Assembly: GCF_030272615.1 (NCBI RefSeq)
Contig: NC_081411.1
Coordinates: 185,240,449 to 185,304,448, forward strand
DNA from: Cryptomeria japonica
Taxonomy: Eukaryota > Streptophyta > Pinopsida > Cupressales > Cupressaceae
Length of the DNA stretch: 64,000 nucleotides
Reading direction: 5' to 3'
Translations under genes and position numbers: made by a program
The notes under the pieces: generated by a model
Told to the model about the DNA's origin: nothing
Databases searched by the model: none
The model's input: the letters and a program-made list of their open reading frames with translations, nothing else
In this document: one piece after another, positions 1 through 11,639 of the stretch
How positions within the stretch are numbered: the stretch's first letter is position 1
How the letters are laid out: every line of letters starts with the position of its first letter

Positions 1-491
1 CCGTAAACAAGTGAGTAAGGTGTAGCTCCTGTAGGTGTGCGGACACTTGTGTGGTAGGCCCAAAGTGCAGGATTGAGTTGGATATGCCAGTTATGGCTAG
101 TGTCGTCGACTGTCTTTTTGAGGATTTTAAGAATTGTTTTGTTAGACGCCTCAGCTTGGCCATTACCTTGGGGGTAATATGGTGTGGAGAAACGATGAGA
201 GATATGGAAGTGGTCACAGAGTTCACGAACATCCTGATTTTTGAAGGGACGCCCGTTATCAGTGATAATGGAAGTAGGAATCCCATATCGGCAAATGATG
301 TAGTTCAGGATGAAAGTAGCAATTTGTTTCCCTGTAACTTGTGTGAGAGGCACGGCTTCAATCCACTTTGTGAAATACTCTGTGGCTATGATAATGAATT
401 TATGACCATTAGAAGAAGGAGGGTGAATCTTGCCTATGAGATCGAGTCCCCACTAACAAAAGGGCCAAGGAGATGCAAGTGGTTGTAGTTC
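1..491 (-). pseudogene. Element A integrase core, partial, broken
   Basis: This continues the pol frame after the RT/RNase H segment. The minus-strand translation reads as a gypsy integrase core, with a tryptophan-glycine-leucine-aspartate-leucine-isoleucine-glycine segment near 435-455 where the first catalytic Asp is expected. Two in-frame TAG codons interrupt it, one right at the end of the upstream open stretch (about 490) and one about 50 bases later. The rest of the core and the 3' LTR lie left of position 1. Its nearest relative in the window is the integrase of element B at 11.9-12.5 kb, which has the same local sequence. The plus-strand open frame here is a shadow. Confidence 0.75.
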
Positions 492-2861
492 CTATGCTGG
501 TGCATGTATGAGGTCTCCATGAATTTGACATTGCTTACACTTCTTGACAAATTGATATGAGTCTTTTTCCATAGTAGGCCAGTAATATCCATTCCTGATG
601 AGTTTCTTGGCCAAGGTAGGACCACTAGTATGTGGACCACATATCCCTTCATGCACTTCGCGTAATGCAATCCGAGCTTCGTCACTTTCTAAACATCTAA
701 GAAGAGTGCCATCTAGACCTCGTCGGTATAAGATATCAGCTAGAATGACGTATCGGGAAGATTGGCGAATGAAAGTGCGGCATTGGTTATTCGATAGATC
801 AGGAGGTAGGATATTGTCGCGAAGGTATGTGAATATGGAACCATATAACTGGGATTCAGGACCAACAATGCATATCATTTCAGTAGGAGTGATCTCGTAT
901 GAGGGAATCAGCAGGTTGTCTACCAGGAACTCATAGCAGGTCTCATTTTGCGGTAGATCAATTAGTGAAGCAATTGTAGCCATAGCATCTGCAGCGCGAT
1001 TCTGTTCTCTTGGTATCTGCTCAAAATCTATCTTTGTGAAGTGTTGTTTCAAATCATCTACCAATTGTTTGTAAGGCATTAGTTTTTCATCTTTTGTTTG
1101 GTAATCATCAGTTACTTGATGGATAACCAGTTGAGAATCCCCAAAAACACAAAGTTCTTGAATCTTCCATTGAACCGCAATTCTTAATCCAGTTGTTAAT
1201 GCCTCATATTCTGCTATATTGTTAGTGCAAGGAAATGATAAGCGATATGATTTTGGTATAGAATCGCCCTGAGGAGTTATAAAGAGTATACGTGCTCCTG
1301 CTCCATGCTGTGTGTATGAGCCATCAAAGTATAGTCGCCATGGCTTTGCATGTGATATCGTTAGAATGGACTCATCTGGAAATTCTGACTGTAGAGGAAC
1401 ATCATCTATCATGGGGGCATCTGCTAATTGATCTGCAATTGCTTGTCCTTTGATTGCTTTTCTGTCTACATACTCGATGTCGAATTCACTTAGGATCATT
1501 ACCCACTTGGCCAGTTGCCCAGTAAGTGTAGCTTTGTTGAGAAGATATTTTAGTGGATCAATTCTGGCAATCAACTTAGTTTTGTGAGTGAGCATATAAT
1601 GTCGTAATTTTTGTGAAGCAAAGATCACAGCGAGACATGCACGCTCGATTGGTGTGTAGTTTAGCTCATATCCCACCAATGTGCGACTGATATAGTATAC
1701 TACTTTTTCCTTGCCGTCAGCTATTTGTTGTGCTAGGAGTGCCCCCAGTGCTGTTGGAGTAGCTGATATGTAGAGTAGCAAAGGTTGATCTAGAATTGGT
1801 GGCATCAAAACTGGCGGATTCAAAAGATAGTCTTTGAGCGTCTGAAAAGCTTGTTGACAGTTCTCATCCCATTTGAATTTGATGTTTTTATGTAGCAGGT
1901 GCTGGAAAGGATTACACTTATCTGCAAGTTGTGCTATGAATCTTCGTATGGACTGGAGTCTCCCTTGTAACGATTGAAGTTGACTGATGTTTTTGGGTGG
2001 CGGCATGTCCAAGATAGCCTTGACCTTTGCTGGATCGGCCTCGATTCCTCTTTTAGACACAATGAATCCTAGGAGCTTCCCGGAGGTTACTCCAAAGACA
2101 CATTTCTTTGGGTTTAATCTTACCTTGTATTTTTCCAGCCGATCAAAGACAACTGAAAGTATGTCCAAATGTGTATCTCTGTCTATTGATTTTCCCAAGA
2201 GATCATCAACATAATCTTCCACGGTTATGTGCATGAGATCATGAAAGATAGTGGTCATTGCTCTTTGATATGTAGCACCTGCATTTTTCAGCCCAAAAGG
2301 CATGACATTCCAACAGAAGGTTCCCCATGGACAAGTGAATGATGTTTTGTGTTGATCTTTAGGTGCAATCCTGATTTGATTATAACTAGAAAATCCGTCC
2401 ATTAAAGATAACATTTCATGGCCTGCTGTGAGATCAACGATCAAGTCAATGTTTGGTAATGGGAAATCGTCCTTTGGACAAGCTTTGTTGATATCTCTAA
2501 AATCTGTACATATTCTAATGCTGCGATCTGGTTTACTGACAGGTACTAAATTGGAAATCCATTCGGGATAATCAATTGGGCGTATGAATCTGACATCCAA
2601 TAATTTCTCCAGCTCTGCTTTGACTAGTAATGCCACTTGTGGGTGCATTTTCCTTAATTTCTGTTTTACTGGTTTTGCCCCCGGTTTGACTGTCAAATGA
2701 TGCATTACCAAATCCGGATCTAATCCAGGCATATCAGCATATGACCATGCAAAGTTGATTTGTCATTCCTTGAAGAAGCTTATGAATTTTGCCCTCTCAG
2801 ACTCTGTCAAGGATTGAGCTAAGAATATGTTGTGTGGAACCTCTTCTGTACCAATGTTTGT
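492..2861 (-). pseudogene. Element A pol: reverse transcriptase, RNase H, second RNase H, integrase zinc finger
   Basis: The largest open stretch is 2732-492 (746 codons). It begins with the N-terminal RT region, followed by the catalytic YVDD box at 2213-2202. After that comes the gypsy-type RNase H with its connection domain, then a second RNase H beginning with YFDGSYTQHGAG near 1,330 and containing GDSQLVIHQV. It ends in an integrase HHCC finger (HEGICGPH ... CKQCQ) near 680-510. The second RNase H is the archaeal-type domain that marks Tat elements. Coding similarity continues upstream of 2732 (an INFAWSYADMPGLDPD-like stretch), but TGA near 2759 and TAG near 2860 interrupt it, so the first Met is only an internal Met. 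Enzyme residues inside the open stretch look intact; the element as a whole is dead. Confidence 0.9.
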
Positions 2862-3761
2862 CTATATAGTCTCCTCTACCAACATGGATGACTTTTCCTC
2901 ATATGATGTTAGGAGAATGTCGAGCCTTCCATCTTCGGGTGCCTCAGAGAGGTTTTCACCCTTAGATACATCCTTTCTTTTTACTTTTTTGGGATCAGAT
3001 AGCGCCACAGTGTGGTTTTCGCCATAAGACCCTTGTTTTGTTTTTATTTTCACATTTTTGCGACTGGAAGGTCCGACACCCTCACCAAAGTATGCCATGT
3101 TGTTGAGCTCTATGGTGTATCCTACTTTGTGGTCTCCAGGGGGAAGATCATCTCGTATGCTAAGATAGTCGATAATAGCTTCGTCATTTTGAAATGTATC
3201 AAATTGTGCTGGTCCTTCATGATCCCAGTCAATGAGTTGGGGGTGAACAAGGGGAAGGTCTTTAATATTTTCAGAGTTTGCAGGGCAAAGAGTGAAGATG
3301 TGGTTATATTCAGGTATGTCGAGGCAATCATCGAGGTCATCAATGGTACTCTCCTCATCAGTTTCGATCATGAGCGGATCCAAATTGTCATCACTAGTAG
3401 CGCCTTCCGGGACAGGTGTCCTCATCCTATGTGATTTCAACCTAGGACCTTGAAACGAAGACTGTGCGGGATCCTTATGGGTTGATTCTTGACCAACTCT
3501 AAACTTTTTGTAAAATTCCTCCTCTTCTGTAGGTTCATCTGGCTCTCTAAATGTCTCCGTGAGCTCATAGTCACTGGAGGATTTGTCTGAACCCCATTCC
3601 CATTCATTGGAATCTGTGGAATAGTAGTCCTCTTGTTGAATTTCAGCAACTTTGATTTGTGAGGTCCTTTCTGTTCTTTTATTGTGAATCTTGGAATTCA
3701 GAAAACCAAGTCCCTTTGAGCGTTCCCTTCTTACAGTCAATTCAGGTTGTAAGGGCTCCAT
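2862..3761 (-). pseudogene. Element A linker between protease and RT
   Basis: A 299-codon open stretch, very acidic (long Glu/Asp/Ser runs), lying between the protease/G-patch segment and the RT. It matches no domain I recognise. It overlaps the end of the protease frame by 25 bases in another phase. The sense continues across that overlap (protease frame ends ...SPLGLRKE, this frame starts ...EPLQPELTV), so the junction is a frameshift. It stops at a TAG just before the RT N-terminal sequence. An acidic spacer of this kind upstream of RT fits a long single polyprotein. It is probably not a separate gene. Confidence 0.6.
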
Positions 3762-4885
3762 GACACCTCTTTGCGTAACCCGAGAGGGCTTTTTCCATCA
3801 TACCCGAATCTTTGCAGAATTTTGAAGCCTTTGCCATAATTCTCATAGGGTATATTAATCTGATCATGTGTGTCCTCTTCAATATCTTTGTAGAGCATTT
3901 TGTATAAATTTTCCTCTTCTAGTTCGCCCCATCTTTGAAAGATAGTAGGATCCCATTTGAGTATCATAATGGAGATTTGCTTGTTAGGATGTGGCCTCCC
4001 ATATTCTTTTGGAGAACTCATGACTTGTCGTAAAAACATTGTTTGATTCAAAGTGTATTCTCCCATGCCTTTGTCTTGAAACTTGCCTCTAAGTTCACCT
4101 TGTTTGGATGTCGAGGGTTTTAATGACTCAGGATCAATGTATGCCGAAGAAGGAGTAGCCTCACGATTACTGGGAATGATAGTCTCAGTATGTGATCTCA
4201 AGTTATTGCAATATATGAACGGATTTGGATCACCATTGACTGTTACCTCGACTCCATTATGAGGAAACTTAATGCATTGATGATATGTCGATGGGACTGC
4301 CCTCATTTCATGAATCCAAGGACGTCCTAGCAATATGTTATATGTGAGATCTAGATCTAGGACTTGACAAACCACATCCTTTGTGACTGGTGCTATTCTT
4401 AGCGGTAAGGTAACTGTGCCCTTGGATGAGCGCTCTTCATCATCATATGCCTTGATGGTGATTTGGTTTGTAGAATTCACAGCTTTGTCAGAATATCCCA
4501 ATTGTTTAATGGTGCTCAATGTACAAATGTTTAGACCTGCTCCTCCATCTATCAGGACTCGCTTTATTCGATGTTTATGTATGAAGGCTTCAACGTGTAA
4601 AGGTGCATTATGAGGCTGACTTATGGAAGCGTCATCGGCTTTTGTGAACGTAAGGGAATGCGGAATGGAAAGGTATCCCACCATGGCTTGAAATTGGTCC
4701 ACATTCCGATCAGTAGGGACGGCGGTGTCTCTCAAGATTTTGTCAAGGATAGCTTTATGAGCAGGGGATATACGTAAGAGCTCAAGGATGGAGATGAGCG
4801 TGGGTGTCTTCCCTAACTGTTCTACAAGGTCATACTTAGGCTTGGTAGATGAGGAAGCGGTGTTTTTAGTGGAGGCACCTGGCAA
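3737..4885 (-). pseudogene. Element A retroviral-type aspartic protease with G-patch-like motif
   Basis: The frame contains VLIDGGAGLNI, a protease active-site motif in which the usual DSG/DTG is DGG (4549-4538), followed by the flap and core region with DLTYNILLGRPWIH, typical of Tat/Athila proteases. The C-terminal end has a G-patch-like stretch (GKGFKILQRFGYDGKSPLGL), near 3,835-3,775. G-patches next to retroviral-type proteases are known in some retroelements. Upstream, one TGA separates this frame from gag without a change of phase. Downstream, a frameshift near 3,760 separates it from the linker. Ser replaced by Gly in the active-site triplet is tolerated in some plant gypsy proteases, so activity cannot be judged from this. 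Confidence 0.82.
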
Positions 4886-4897
4886 TGTGATTTTACC

Positions 4898-7111
4898 TCA
4901 ACGAGTTGTAATATGACATTCGGAGGTAGACTCGGACGAAGATCCTACACCCCTTAGGACAATCTTGGGTCGCTGAGGAGGATTCTCAGGATTTTTGTTC
5001 TTGATAGTGATAGTAGAGATATGATTGTCCATCGAGATGTGATTGATAGTAGAATCATAATTGTAAGGTGCTCTAGTGTAATTGGCTTGATCATCTGTGA
5101 CTTTGCCTTTTCCTTTGTCATGTTTTGGGAATGGTTCCTTAAACACCTCATGTTCTTGATTAGATGAATGTCCCTCAATCTCAATATCGCCTCTATCAAT
5201 GAGATCTTGCACAATGTTCTTCAATCGATGGCAATTACCTATCTTATGACCCTTGCTCTTATGAAATTCACAATACTCATCATCATTCCACCAATTTGGT
5301 TTGACCTTTGGTTCATATGGAGGAAAGTCTGGAACTGTGATCACCTTGTTTGCCACAAGCTTTTTGAATACTGATTCAAGTGGTTCTCCCAATGGGGTGT
5401 ACTTCCTTTGTGGTTTAGAAGTTGTTTGAGTGTTCACTTGATTATTTGTAGAACTTGATCCAGAAAAGATGAACTTTGGTCTCACTGTATTGGCATCAAC
5501 AACACCATCATTAACTGTGTTCTTGTTCTTGTTCCAAAATTTTGGTTTATCCTTTCCTTTAAAGTCATCTTTGTTTTCTTTGAATATCTTGATGATTCCT
5601 TGTTCAATTAAGACCTTTTCTGTTGCTAGGCCCTTTTCAATAACATCCTTGAATGTAGACAAACAAGCTTTTCTGAGATCATAGCCAATAGCCTTGTTAA
5701 CGTTTTGTGTGAACATTTCTACCATTTGTTTCTGTGGGATTTCGCAAGAGCATCTGCTAGCTAGATTTCTCCATCTCTGTAAAAATGTTGCGAAAGATTA
5801 TCCTTCCTTTTGTTTCGTATTGCACAAGGTAGTAACTGAGACATCTGTTTCTATATTGTAAGAGAAATGTTGAATGAATGCCTCTGCTAAGTCGCCCCAT
5901 GACTTAATACCAGGAGGTAATTGAGAAAACCATTCCATAGCTTGATCGCCTAAGCTCTATGGGAACAACCTCATCAAGTATGTTTCTTCTGCCGCTACCT
6001 CAATGTAGGCTGTGAAGAATTGTCTTATGTGTGCCTTGGGGTCTCCTTTCCCTCTATACTTGTCAAATTTTGGCGTCACAAAGTGTGCAGGAAACGGAGG
6101 CATTGGAATGCTCTTATCAAAGGGATAAGGACATATATCTCTCATAGTGTAGGTTGGTTTTGATGTACTCATGTCCTCCATTTTCTTTTGTAAATCTCTT
6201 ATTTGTTGCTCCAAATTGTTTTTAGGAGGAGATTGATTTCTTGTAGGATACCCCATGTTTGAGACACCCATTTGAGGAGGAGCTTGTTGCATGTATGGAT
6301 GATACTGATCGTAGACATGTCCATATGGAGGTCTATATTGGTGCGGCATATATGGAGCACTTGGCATAACTTCTTGTTGGGGAACCCCATATCTGTTTTG
6401 TGCATATATACCATATTCAATAGGCATTTCATTTTCCATTGTGTTGCCCCCAATTTTGACATGAGGTTTCCTTGTGTCAAAATTTTGAGGATGCCTTTGA
6501 GTATCCACTTGTTTTGATTGATCCATACCTTGAGCATGTGATTGAGCATATCTATCCACATAAGGCTTCCCTGATGGTCTTCGAAGGTAAGTATCATATG
6601 TTTGAGCTTGTGTATGTGGGATTGCTGGTTTTTGAAGCAAAACTGATGGTGACTCAGGCATTATATTCGGTCCTCTATTTCCTCCACTATTTGGTCTCCT
6701 TTGATCCATGTTGGGTTGAGTTTGTTGTGAGGGTTGACTTTCCATAAGTTGAGACATATCAAAGTCATGAGGTATTTTAACTCCACTTTGTGCCATCATG
6801 TGTAAAAAGTATTGGCGATCCCTTCTCATTATCTCTTCAACCAATCTATTGAAATGAGGATTCATTATGGATTCTTCTATGTCTGCTGATAGTATTGAAG
6901 AGTTCTCCATATTGTCATTATGTGTAGCATTGTTGTTTATAGTGTTTGCGCTTTCCATATTTGGATTATTTCTATAAACATCCATGTCTGGTAATGTAGT
7001 GTGCTCAAGATTGAAGAATAAATCATTGTCATACTCATAAGAACTCATATTTGTGGATTCTTGAGCTTCTTTAGCTATTCTCCTAGATTTTTGAAGGCGG
7101 GTTTCAACCAT
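4898..7111 (-). pseudogene. Element A gag, interrupted
   Basis: Gag starts at ATG 7111-7109 (MVETRLQKSRR) and runs to 5957, then continues in sense after in-frame TAG near 5,955 and TAA near 5,800 to a second open stretch, 5725-4898. The first part is rich in Gln, Pro, Asn and Met and ends in the retrotransposon gag helical region (FDKYRGKGDPKAHIRQF ... AMEWFSQLPPGIKSW). The second part carries a zinc-knuckle-like C-x2-H-x4-H-x4-C at 5272-5231 (YCEFHKSKGHKIGNC), the variant seen in Tat gag rather than the copia CCHC. It ends in a TGA directly before protease sequence in the same phase. Gag assembles the virus-like particle and binds the element RNA. This copy has at least three nonsense codons. 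Confidence 0.85.
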
Positions 7112-7599
7112 GAACTAGGTGTTTGACCAAGATGTGAGAGACTAGATGAAAAATGAAAAGAGTATGGAAGACCAAGAGTTGTATGAAGTGTAAATGAATC
7201 TTGAGGTGTACTTGCAATGTCCAAAGTGTAAGACCAAGTATGTAAGTAGTAGAGTAGGTGTGACTTCCAAAGAGAGGATTGTTTCTCTTGACGAGGTAAG
7301 CTGACCTTGACTCTAAGTAAGACCAAATGAGACCCAAAGGTAAGAAACCTTGATGAGGGACCACTTAGCAAAGTGTAGTTGTATGTAGTGTGTTGAAAGA
7401 GTATAGTGAGGACAAGCAAGTGACCTTTTTGACTCAAGTTTAGACAAGTATAAATGTAAAATGAGATGTGAAGAAATGATGGACTGTTGAGACCTTGGAA
7501 CAGGTTGAATGCTAGATGAAACCTGAAGAGACAACCTAGGAAGCTCAAGTATTTCGAAACTGATTTCCTTTGTTTGCTGGACTGTAAAAGTTTTCAATT

Positions 7600-7760
7600 C
7601 CTGACACAGACGCCTCTGTATACTTCATAGATGCGATTTCCAGACACAGACGCCTCTGTGTTATACACAGACACTGCTAAAAACACAGGCACTATTCTGC
7701 CCTTCACAGACGCGCTTAGATGACCCAGACACGGTTAAAACAGACACAGACGCATTTCTG
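7600..7760. repeat. Leader repeat cluster 1 (cacagacgc motif)
   Basis: On the plus strand the motif cacagacgc or a one- to two-base variant (cacagacac, cacaggcac, ccagacacg) recurs about seven times in 160 bases at irregular spacings of about 20-25. It lies inside the leader of element A, close to gag. On the sense (minus) strand the motif reads gcgtctgtg. Confidence 0.7.
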
Positions 7761-8964
7761 TAAACTTCGTGCAATTTTTCCAATCTGTGAAGTTGTTTTG
7801 TTGTGACCAAATCCGACTGTTTGACTGTTTTTCGTGACAAGAGGACACAATATTGATGAGGACTCAATGTTTACAAGTGTTTAGACTCCAAAAGTGTGTT
7901 GTTTGATGTAAAATGTTTTGCATACACTTGAAGACACAAAAGACACAATGTTTTGTTGTTTGGTCTTGAATGTTTGAGTGTTTAGCATAAAACAAGCACA
8001 AATCTTATGGTTGGCCAAGACAATAGTTGTTGATCCCACATAGGGTTTTACCCCTGAGGCTACGCTATTCAGAGTGGATACTTAGATGTTTGACCTCATT
8101 GGCTCTACCCTCGGCACTCACTTCTCGGGTCAGCCAAGCATCAGTCCCCATGAAAACTCCCCATGACGAACTTTGTATCTCTACTAAGAACCGTATGTGT
8201 GTGGGCCACTACCAGAGGTCCGACCTCCTGCCTCAACAACTAGAAGGATTTGGGCTTCTAAAACAAAAAGGTGCTAGTAAGGGCATCCGCTCGTGTGGCC
8301 ATACATGCGGCACTTTCAGCTCTGTAAATACAGAAGGCTCCCAACCGGTAGGGGTTATGCCCTACAAATGATCAAATAAATTTGATCAAACGGGTTTATG
8401 GGGAGACATAGTGTCGGTATGAACTAATCAACACACGTTATTCATAGTTTTCACCATGAATACATTTGTTTATAGTGGCTTGGAAGAAGATGGCTTTTCT
8501 TTTGCTACCACTTGGGTCGTTCTCTTCTCACTAGTAGTCCTAATGACCACACGGGAAGATAGGCCCTCTAAAGATTAAACAAAAAGAGCCTATTGCTCAA
8601 GACACAAAAGACAATGATTCAATTTTAGTGCACCAATGGAAGTGTTTGTTAATCTATGAAAATAAGGCACACAACAAAATTACAAAACCCTAGCCAAGGC
8701 CCTGCAACAAAATTGTTAGTAGTTTGGGTTGTTTCAAATGACAACCCCTTCCTGCAAGCACACAAGTTAGGTAAATTTTAGAAAACCCAAAAAGACTTTG
8801 TGAAAAGGGGCCTTCAACAAAAATGTTTTTGCCTCCAAAGCAAGCTGCACAAACTTAGTTAACTAGATCTGCAAGGATTAGTGCAAAAATAAACCAGATC
8901 TGAAACCCTAAGTATGAAATCCAAAAACCTGAATCAAAGAAAAATTGAAAAATTTCAAAACAGA

Positions 8965-9230
8965 AGACACAGACGCAGTTATACCAAACACAGACACGTC
9001 TGTATGACACAGACGCGGTTCTGTGATGCACAGACGCACTTAGAGAACACATACGCTTTTCCCGAACATAGACGCGATCAGATCTAACACAGACGCGTTT
9101 CGGACACACAGACGCGGTTCCAGAAACCTGCAAAATAAAATCTGGCAAAAACACAGGCGCGATTCCCGATACCGCAGACGCTTCTGAAACTCAAAGACGC
9201 AATCCGAATGCTCACAGACGCGGAAATACC
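8965..9230. repeat. Leader repeat cluster 2 (cacagacgc motif)
   Basis: The same motif as the cluster near gag recurs about twelve times in 265 bases, with spacers of 8-20 bases that do not themselves repeat. It begins about 105 bases after the primer-binding-like site in the sense direction. On the minus strand part of it is open and would give a Cys/Val/Arg-rich repeat peptide, but I see no evidence that it is translated. Confidence 0.72.
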
Positions 9231-9312
9231 TAAAATGTCGTCGAAAATTGTCCGATCTGCAACTTCAAAAATGCAAAATCTGCAACATAAATGTTAAATG
9301 CAAAGGGACAAG

Positions 9313-9334
9313 GGTCCCACCAGGCGTGCCAAAA
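9313..9334 (-). other. Primer-binding-like site of element A
   Basis: Directly after the minus-strand LTR end (...ACACA) the sense strand reads TTTTGGCACGCCTGGTGGGA. A TGG-rich stretch here, separated from the LTR by a few bases, is where gypsy elements pair with a tRNA 3' end. I cannot assign the tRNA by eye. Confidence 0.6.
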
Positions 9335-10106
9335 TGTGTATGGTGAAAATGGATAACAATAACAACAATATTGAAAGGCTAAATGAATCCAACCACTAAA
9401 CCCTAGCCTAACAATGAACAAAGATCCACCATAACATATGAAGATTACCTAAGACAATGCAAATAACTCAAAATCACAAAGATTATACCATCACATGTCC
9501 AATAGGGTTTTGATCTCCATTCTTCCTATCTCCATTGATCTTGCTTGATATTTTTGCTCTCAGATTTTTGTATGCACAAGAGCTCAACAAAGAACGGAAT
9601 GTGGTTGCAAGTAGGATCGTAGTGTAGCCAAGTCCTCCCAAAATTGTTCATTAGGGTTTGACAATGAAGGAAGCATCTTCTTAAATAGAAGACACAATAA
9701 GAAATGGAGGGTTAAGATTGAGAGGTGTAAAAAGAGAGGTCGGCTAGGATTAGAGGGTAGGTAATAGAAATACCAAAATAATGAAAGAAGTAGGTAGTGT
9801 AGAAAATAAGAGATGAATGACATGTGTCATGTGTAGAAAAAGATAATGAATTAATTAAATAAATAAAGATTTATTTAATTAATAGAGGAAATGGGATAAT
9901 TAAATAAATAAAATATTTATTTAATTTAGGAAAGGGATAATTTAAATAAATAAATGTATTTATTTAAATAAGAAATAAGGCTAGAAGAGGATAAATGAAT
10001 TAATTAAATAAATAAAAATTTATTTAATTAATAGAAGAATTAGGCTTAGATAATTAAATAAATAAAATATTTATTTAATTAGACTGGACAATTTTAGGTG
10101 TCTACA
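9335..10106 (-). repeat. Element A 5' LTR (772 bp)
   Basis: On the sense strand it begins TGTAGACACCTAAAATTGTC at 10,106 and ends ...CACCATACACA at 9,335, so it has TG...CA ends. It is bounded on one side by a primer-binding-like site and on the other by broken RT coding sequence of another element. A TATA-like ctatttaag lies near 9,685 on the sense strand. The distal part (9,840-10,080) is made of AT-rich inverted repeats. The second LTR is outside the window, so the boundaries rest on the ends, the PBS and the sharp junction. Confidence 0.82.
9843..10082. repeat. AT-rich inverted repeats inside the LTR
   Basis: Four copies of a short palindromic block (aattaaataaataaa ... tttatttaatta) separated by 20-35 bases of purine-rich sequence. 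Each block can fold on itself. It lies in U3 of the element A LTR. Confidence 0.75.
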
Positions 10107-11520
10107 CCTTCTATTGGAACGTCATGCCATTTGAGCTTAAAAATGCAAGAGAAACTCACCAAAGAGCGGTAACTACTATCTTTCATGATATGATGCATAA
10201 GAATATGGAAGACTATGAATAGATCCACACATATTCATGAGCTAGGCCTTATACTAGACAAAATTGAAAAATTCAAACTCTGGCTAAATCCAAAAAAGTG
10301 TGCATTCGGGGTAACATCGGGGAAATTACTTGGCTACATCATTTCAAAGAAGGGAATCAAGGTTGATCCTAAGAAGGTCCAAGCTATAATAGAAATGCTG
10401 CCTCTGAAGAACATCAATCAAATGAGAAGTTTATAGGGACGTCTTCAATCAATCAGATGCTTTATTTCTCAACTGGCAAACAAAGCTCAACCTTTCACAA
10501 AAGTATTGAGGAAAGGAGTAATATACAACTGGGATCAAGAATGTGAACAACACCTTCAACAAATCAAAGAATACATATCCAATCCACCAATATTGATGCC
10601 ACCAATTCAGGGTAAACTATTGATCTTATACATATCAGCTATTGATTCATCATTGGGGGAACTTCTAGCACAACAGGATGAAAATAAAAAAGAGAGAGCT
10701 ATATATTACATCAACAAAACATTGGTGTCTTATGAAATGAACTATATTATAATAGAAAAAGCATGCTTGGCATTGGTCTTTGCATCACAAAAATTGAGAC
10801 ACTACATGTTAGCACATTCCATCAAGCTAGTAGCTAAGATTGATCTGCTCAAATATCTTCTCAACAAAGAAACTCTTGCAGGAAGATTGGCTAAATGGGT
10901 CATGGTTCTTACAGAGTTTGATATTGAATATGTAGAATGCAAAGCCATCAAACGACAAGTAATTACAAATCAACTTGTTGATGCTCTACTTGAAGACACT
11001 CAACCGTTGCATATAGAATTTCCAGATGAATCAATAATGCACCTTACTCAACAATCATGGAAGATGTTCTTTGATGGATCTTTCACTCAACATGGTTCTG
11101 GTGATAAAATAATTTTTATTACTACTCAAAAGTATTCAATCCTGAAGGCTTACAAGATTCTTTTCCCTTGTACAAACAACATTATAGAGTATGAAGCTCT
11201 GGTAAACGGGATCAAGTTGGCTATCGAATGGAAGGTTTTGGAATTAGACATATATGGAGATTCTCAGCTAATCACCAATCAAATCAATGATACATATCAG
11301 ACTCAAGATGATAAACTGATGCCTTATAAGAGAATGGTGGATGCTCTCAAGAAATATTTTACTTTTGTATCATTCTAGCAGATTCCCAGATCCACAAACA
11401 GAGCAGCAGATGCTATGGCCACCTTGGCATCCATACCAGAGTTACAAGAATCTAATTTTTTATTTGAATTTCTGGTGGAAGATTTACATTACCCTGCCTA
11501 TGATTCTCCTAAGTCCTAGA
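10107..11520 (+). pseudogene. Element B RT (partial), RNase H and archaeal-type RNase H
   Basis: The sequence resembles that of element A: partial RT (TFYWNVMPFEL...), then the RT thumb (LNPKKCAFGVTSGKLLGYI), RNase H (LLILYISAIDSSLGELLAQQ ... ACLALVFASQKLRHYM) and a second RNase H (MFFDGSFTQHGSG ... YGDSQLITNQIND). The YVDD box is lost: after EDY the frame runs into a stop near 10,215, and about ten residues present in A are missing. Further stops occur near 10,434 and 11,377. It is a degraded paralog of the element A pol and not expected to make active enzyme. Confidence 0.85.
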
Positions 11521-11639
11521 TGGTCTATTCTATTATTGGACATGACTCATCTCACTACAGCCACATTTACTCTTATCTGTGTGATTAGATCATCCCTAAA
11601 AATATTACCCATAATGAGAAAAGGAACCTAACCCGAAAT

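Larger units (their letters stand above)
7112..9312 (-). other. Element A 5' leader between PBS and gag, noncoding
   Basis: A leader of about 2.2 kb between the primer-binding-like site and the gag ATG. It has no convincing long reading frame. It contains two clusters of a 9-base motif (cacagacgc on the plus strand) and, between them, a more GC-rich block near 8,020-8,380 whose open frames look fortuitous. Long leaders are usual in Tat elements. Packaging or translation-control functions are possible but not shown. Confidence 0.6.
1..10106 (-). mobile_element. Element A: Tat-type Ty3/gypsy LTR retrotransposon, 3' end cut by window edge
   Basis: Reading on the minus strand from 10,106 the order is 5' LTR, primer-binding-like site, a 2.2-kb leader, gag, protease with a G-patch-like motif, a linker, reverse transcriptase, RNase H, a second (archaeal-type) RNase H, and integrase running off the window start. 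The extra RNase H domain is a known hallmark of the Tat branch (Ogre/Retand relatives). The reading frame is broken by several stop codons and one frameshift, so this copy cannot encode a full polyprotein. Its 5' LTR abuts, at 10,106/10,107, the interrupted RT of an older gypsy element on the other strand, so A is a nested insertion. The 3' LTR and the left target duplication lie outside the window. Confidence 0.92.

Noticed and set aside
51-488. 145-codon plus-strand open frame
   Set aside because: It is antisense to the integrase of element A, where the minus strand gives recognisable integrase sequence.
8027-8371. 114-codon plus-strand open frame in the element A leader
   Set aside because: No homology by eye, and it opposes the element. 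The block is GC-richer leader sequence.
8855-9154. Minus-strand frame with repeated Arg-Val-Cys-Val peptides
   Set aside because: The peptide pattern follows from the cacagacgc DNA motif. No start context or domain supports translation.
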